In this document: positions 61,928 through 62,736 of the stretch, one piece after another | Layout of the letters: each line of letters starts with the position of its first letter | Numbering within the stretch: position 1 is the first letter of the stretch | Assembly: GCF_900114785.1 (NCBI RefSeq) | Contig: NZ_FOUG01000026.1 | Span: forward strand, 1-62,736 | DNA from: Variovorax sp. OV329 | GTDB taxonomy: Bacteria; Pseudomonadota; Gammaproteobacteria; Burkholderiales; Burkholderiaceae_C | Reading direction: 5' to 3' | DNA length: 62,736 nucleotides | The notes under the pieces: model-generated | What the model was told of the DNA's origin: nothing | Seen by the model: only the letters and a program-made list of their open reading frames with translations | The model's database searches: none | Position numbers and translations under genes: made by a program

Positions 61928-62662
61928 GTGGCCAGCGACAACGACGATTCCGTGATAAAGGTGACGATTGCCGTGAATGCCATCAAGGAGGGGAAGATTG
62001 GAGTCCCCGACGAGCCTTGGGTTCAGGAACTGCTGGCAGCGCCCCGCGGCCCCACCGGAAGCGTAGTGTTGAAGGGTTTGTCACAAGGGGCGATTTCCAG
62101 AGCTCGAGCCGTATCCATGGCGGTCAGGTTCATGCAGCAGCAAGCTCGCGAGCCTAACTCGGAGCCTGTTGTCAAGCTCGACAAGGCTGAAGCGCAGGCA
62201 GAACTCTTTCGGCTCTTTGCGATTCTCTTCGCGGCCTTGGTTGGCGTGTCAGCCCAGGACATTTCGTATTCAGAAATCCAGGGACGGCTGTTGGCGAGGC
62301 TGAAGGACGACGGCGCCGCGGTCTCCAAGAGGGTGAACGCTGCGACCGATGAGCTGCATGCCTTCTACAAAAAGAATGCTCACCCGCTGTTCCGGGCAGC
62401 CAAAGAATTCGGGGGCATGAAAGCCGTTCTTGGCGGGCAGCGCCGCTTTACTGAAACGACGCTCAATGGAGTTCGGGTCTCCGGCCTGTACCTGGACACC
62501 CAACTGATTCCGGACCCAATCTTCTCCTTCATCACAAGCTCGATTGCGAAGGACATGAATGCTGCGCCGCTCCAGCTGGCGCACACCCTCTTTTACCTGC
62601 TGCAGCTCGAACCACTCGTACATGCGCACTTGGCCACCCCGCTAGTGGACTGTAACGGTTAA
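61928..62662 (+). CDS. Unrecognised protein
   Basis: I do not recognise this 244-residue protein. The start is a GTG preceded by AAGGAG; an in-frame ATG 54 bp upstream is possible. Residues 88-105 (AELFRLFAILFAALVGVSA) are hydrophobic, followed by a mixed helical region with many Lys and Asp. The C-terminal part has LAHTLFYLLQLEPLVHAHL. Base composition is closer to balanced than in the catabolic genes. It follows the recombinase gene by 217 bp and could be cargo of an accessory segment. Confidence 0.6.
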   Translation: MASDNDDSVIKVTIAVNAIKEGKIGVPDEPWVQELLAAPRGPTGSVVLKGLSQGAISRARAVSMAVRFMQQQAREPNSEPVVKLDKAEAQAELFRLFAILFAALVGVSAQDISYSEIQGRLLARLKDDGAAVSKRVNAATDELHAFYKKNAHPLFRAAKEFGGMKAVLGGQRRFTETTLNGVRVSGLYLDTQLIPDPIFSFITSSIAKDMNAAPLQLAHTLFYLLQLEPLVHAHLATPLVDCNG

Positions 62663-62696
62663 ATAGGAAGTATCATTGTGCCTCCGGAGGGCGCAA

Positions 62697-62736
62697 TGGA
62701 ACTGACGAAAACTGAAGTCTTGGAACTGCAGCGACA
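62697..62736 (+). CDS. Start of a further gene, cut by the window end
   Basis: An ATG at 62697 with GGAGGG about 8 bp upstream opens a frame that runs to the end (MELTKTEVLELQR). Only 13 residues are visible, so no function can be given. It lies 34 bp after the preceding stop in the same direction. Confidence 0.5.

Overview
The window reads as chromosome of a GC-rich betaproteobacterium, most likely Burkholderiales/Comamonadaceae of Variovorax or Acidovorax type. The grounds are a Bug-family binding protein, a Comamonas/Bordetella-type porin, NapEDABC, CcmABCDEFGHI and a GC-rich palindromic spacer at 17.8 kb that resembles dispersed repeats of that family. The taxonomic call rests on gene types and recall, not on a marker gene. 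No tRNA, rRNA or CRISPR array was seen.

Region A (about 0.4-48.3 kb) is a large catabolic cluster for a branched or cyclic acyl compound. On the minus strand, 12.3 to 0.4 kb, lie a Bug-type binding protein, a phosphotransferase plus acyl-CoA dehydrogenase pair of the ACAD10/11 (4-hydroxyacyl-CoA) kind, a periplasmic arylsulfatase, a complete Liv-type ABC importer and an acyl-CoA synthetase. An IclR regulator follows at 12.4-13.2 kb. On the plus strand, 13.4-22.6 kb, lie an atypical crotonase, a class III CoA-transferase, two acyl-CoA dehydrogenases, an SCP-x-type thiolase, a two-subunit MaoC hydratase, an SDR dehydrogenase and a second synthetase. A LuxR-type (MalT/LAL) regulator and a minus-strand operon (acyl-CoA dehydrogenase, alpha-methylacyl-CoA racemase, etfB, etfA) come next. 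Then follow an acyl-CoA dehydrogenase-like protein, a porin, a GNAT protein, a secreted protein of unknown function and an autotransporter. The last part has an alcohol dehydrogenase with a feruloyl-CoA-synthase-like ligase on the minus strand, and divergently an aldehyde dehydrogenase, a second LuxR/LAL regulator, and second copies of the thiolase and SDR.

Taken together, region A could carry a sulfate ester or alcohol through alcohol, aldehyde and acid to acyl-CoA. Racemisation, dehydrogenation with a dedicated ETF, R-specific hydration, oxidation and thiolysis would follow. This is the same set of activities as peroxisomal branched-chain beta-oxidation (AMACR, oxidase/ACAD, MFE-2, SCPx). 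The substrate is not identifiable from sequence. Two families of perfect palindromes in the intergenic regions suggest two regulons: CAATTTCG-N5-CGAAATTG/T around iclR, and CCACTCC-N3-GGAGTGG at 16.5 kb and twice at 41.9 kb.

Region B (48.7-60.7 kb) is respiratory. A compact minus-strand run napE-D-A-B-C-ccmA-B-C-D-E-F-G-H-I joins periplasmic nitrate reductase to the cytochrome c maturation genes that its haem subunits need. It is preceded by a small PAS protein with a FixL-like histidine, and divergently by nsrR. An NsrR-type palindrome lies between those two genes.

Region C (61.1 kb to the end) holds a short tyrosine recombinase, an unrecognised protein and the start of a further gene. It looks like the edge of a mobile or accessory segment. 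The extreme left end (45-87) carries two tandem imperfect repeats that may be the end of an insertion sequence.
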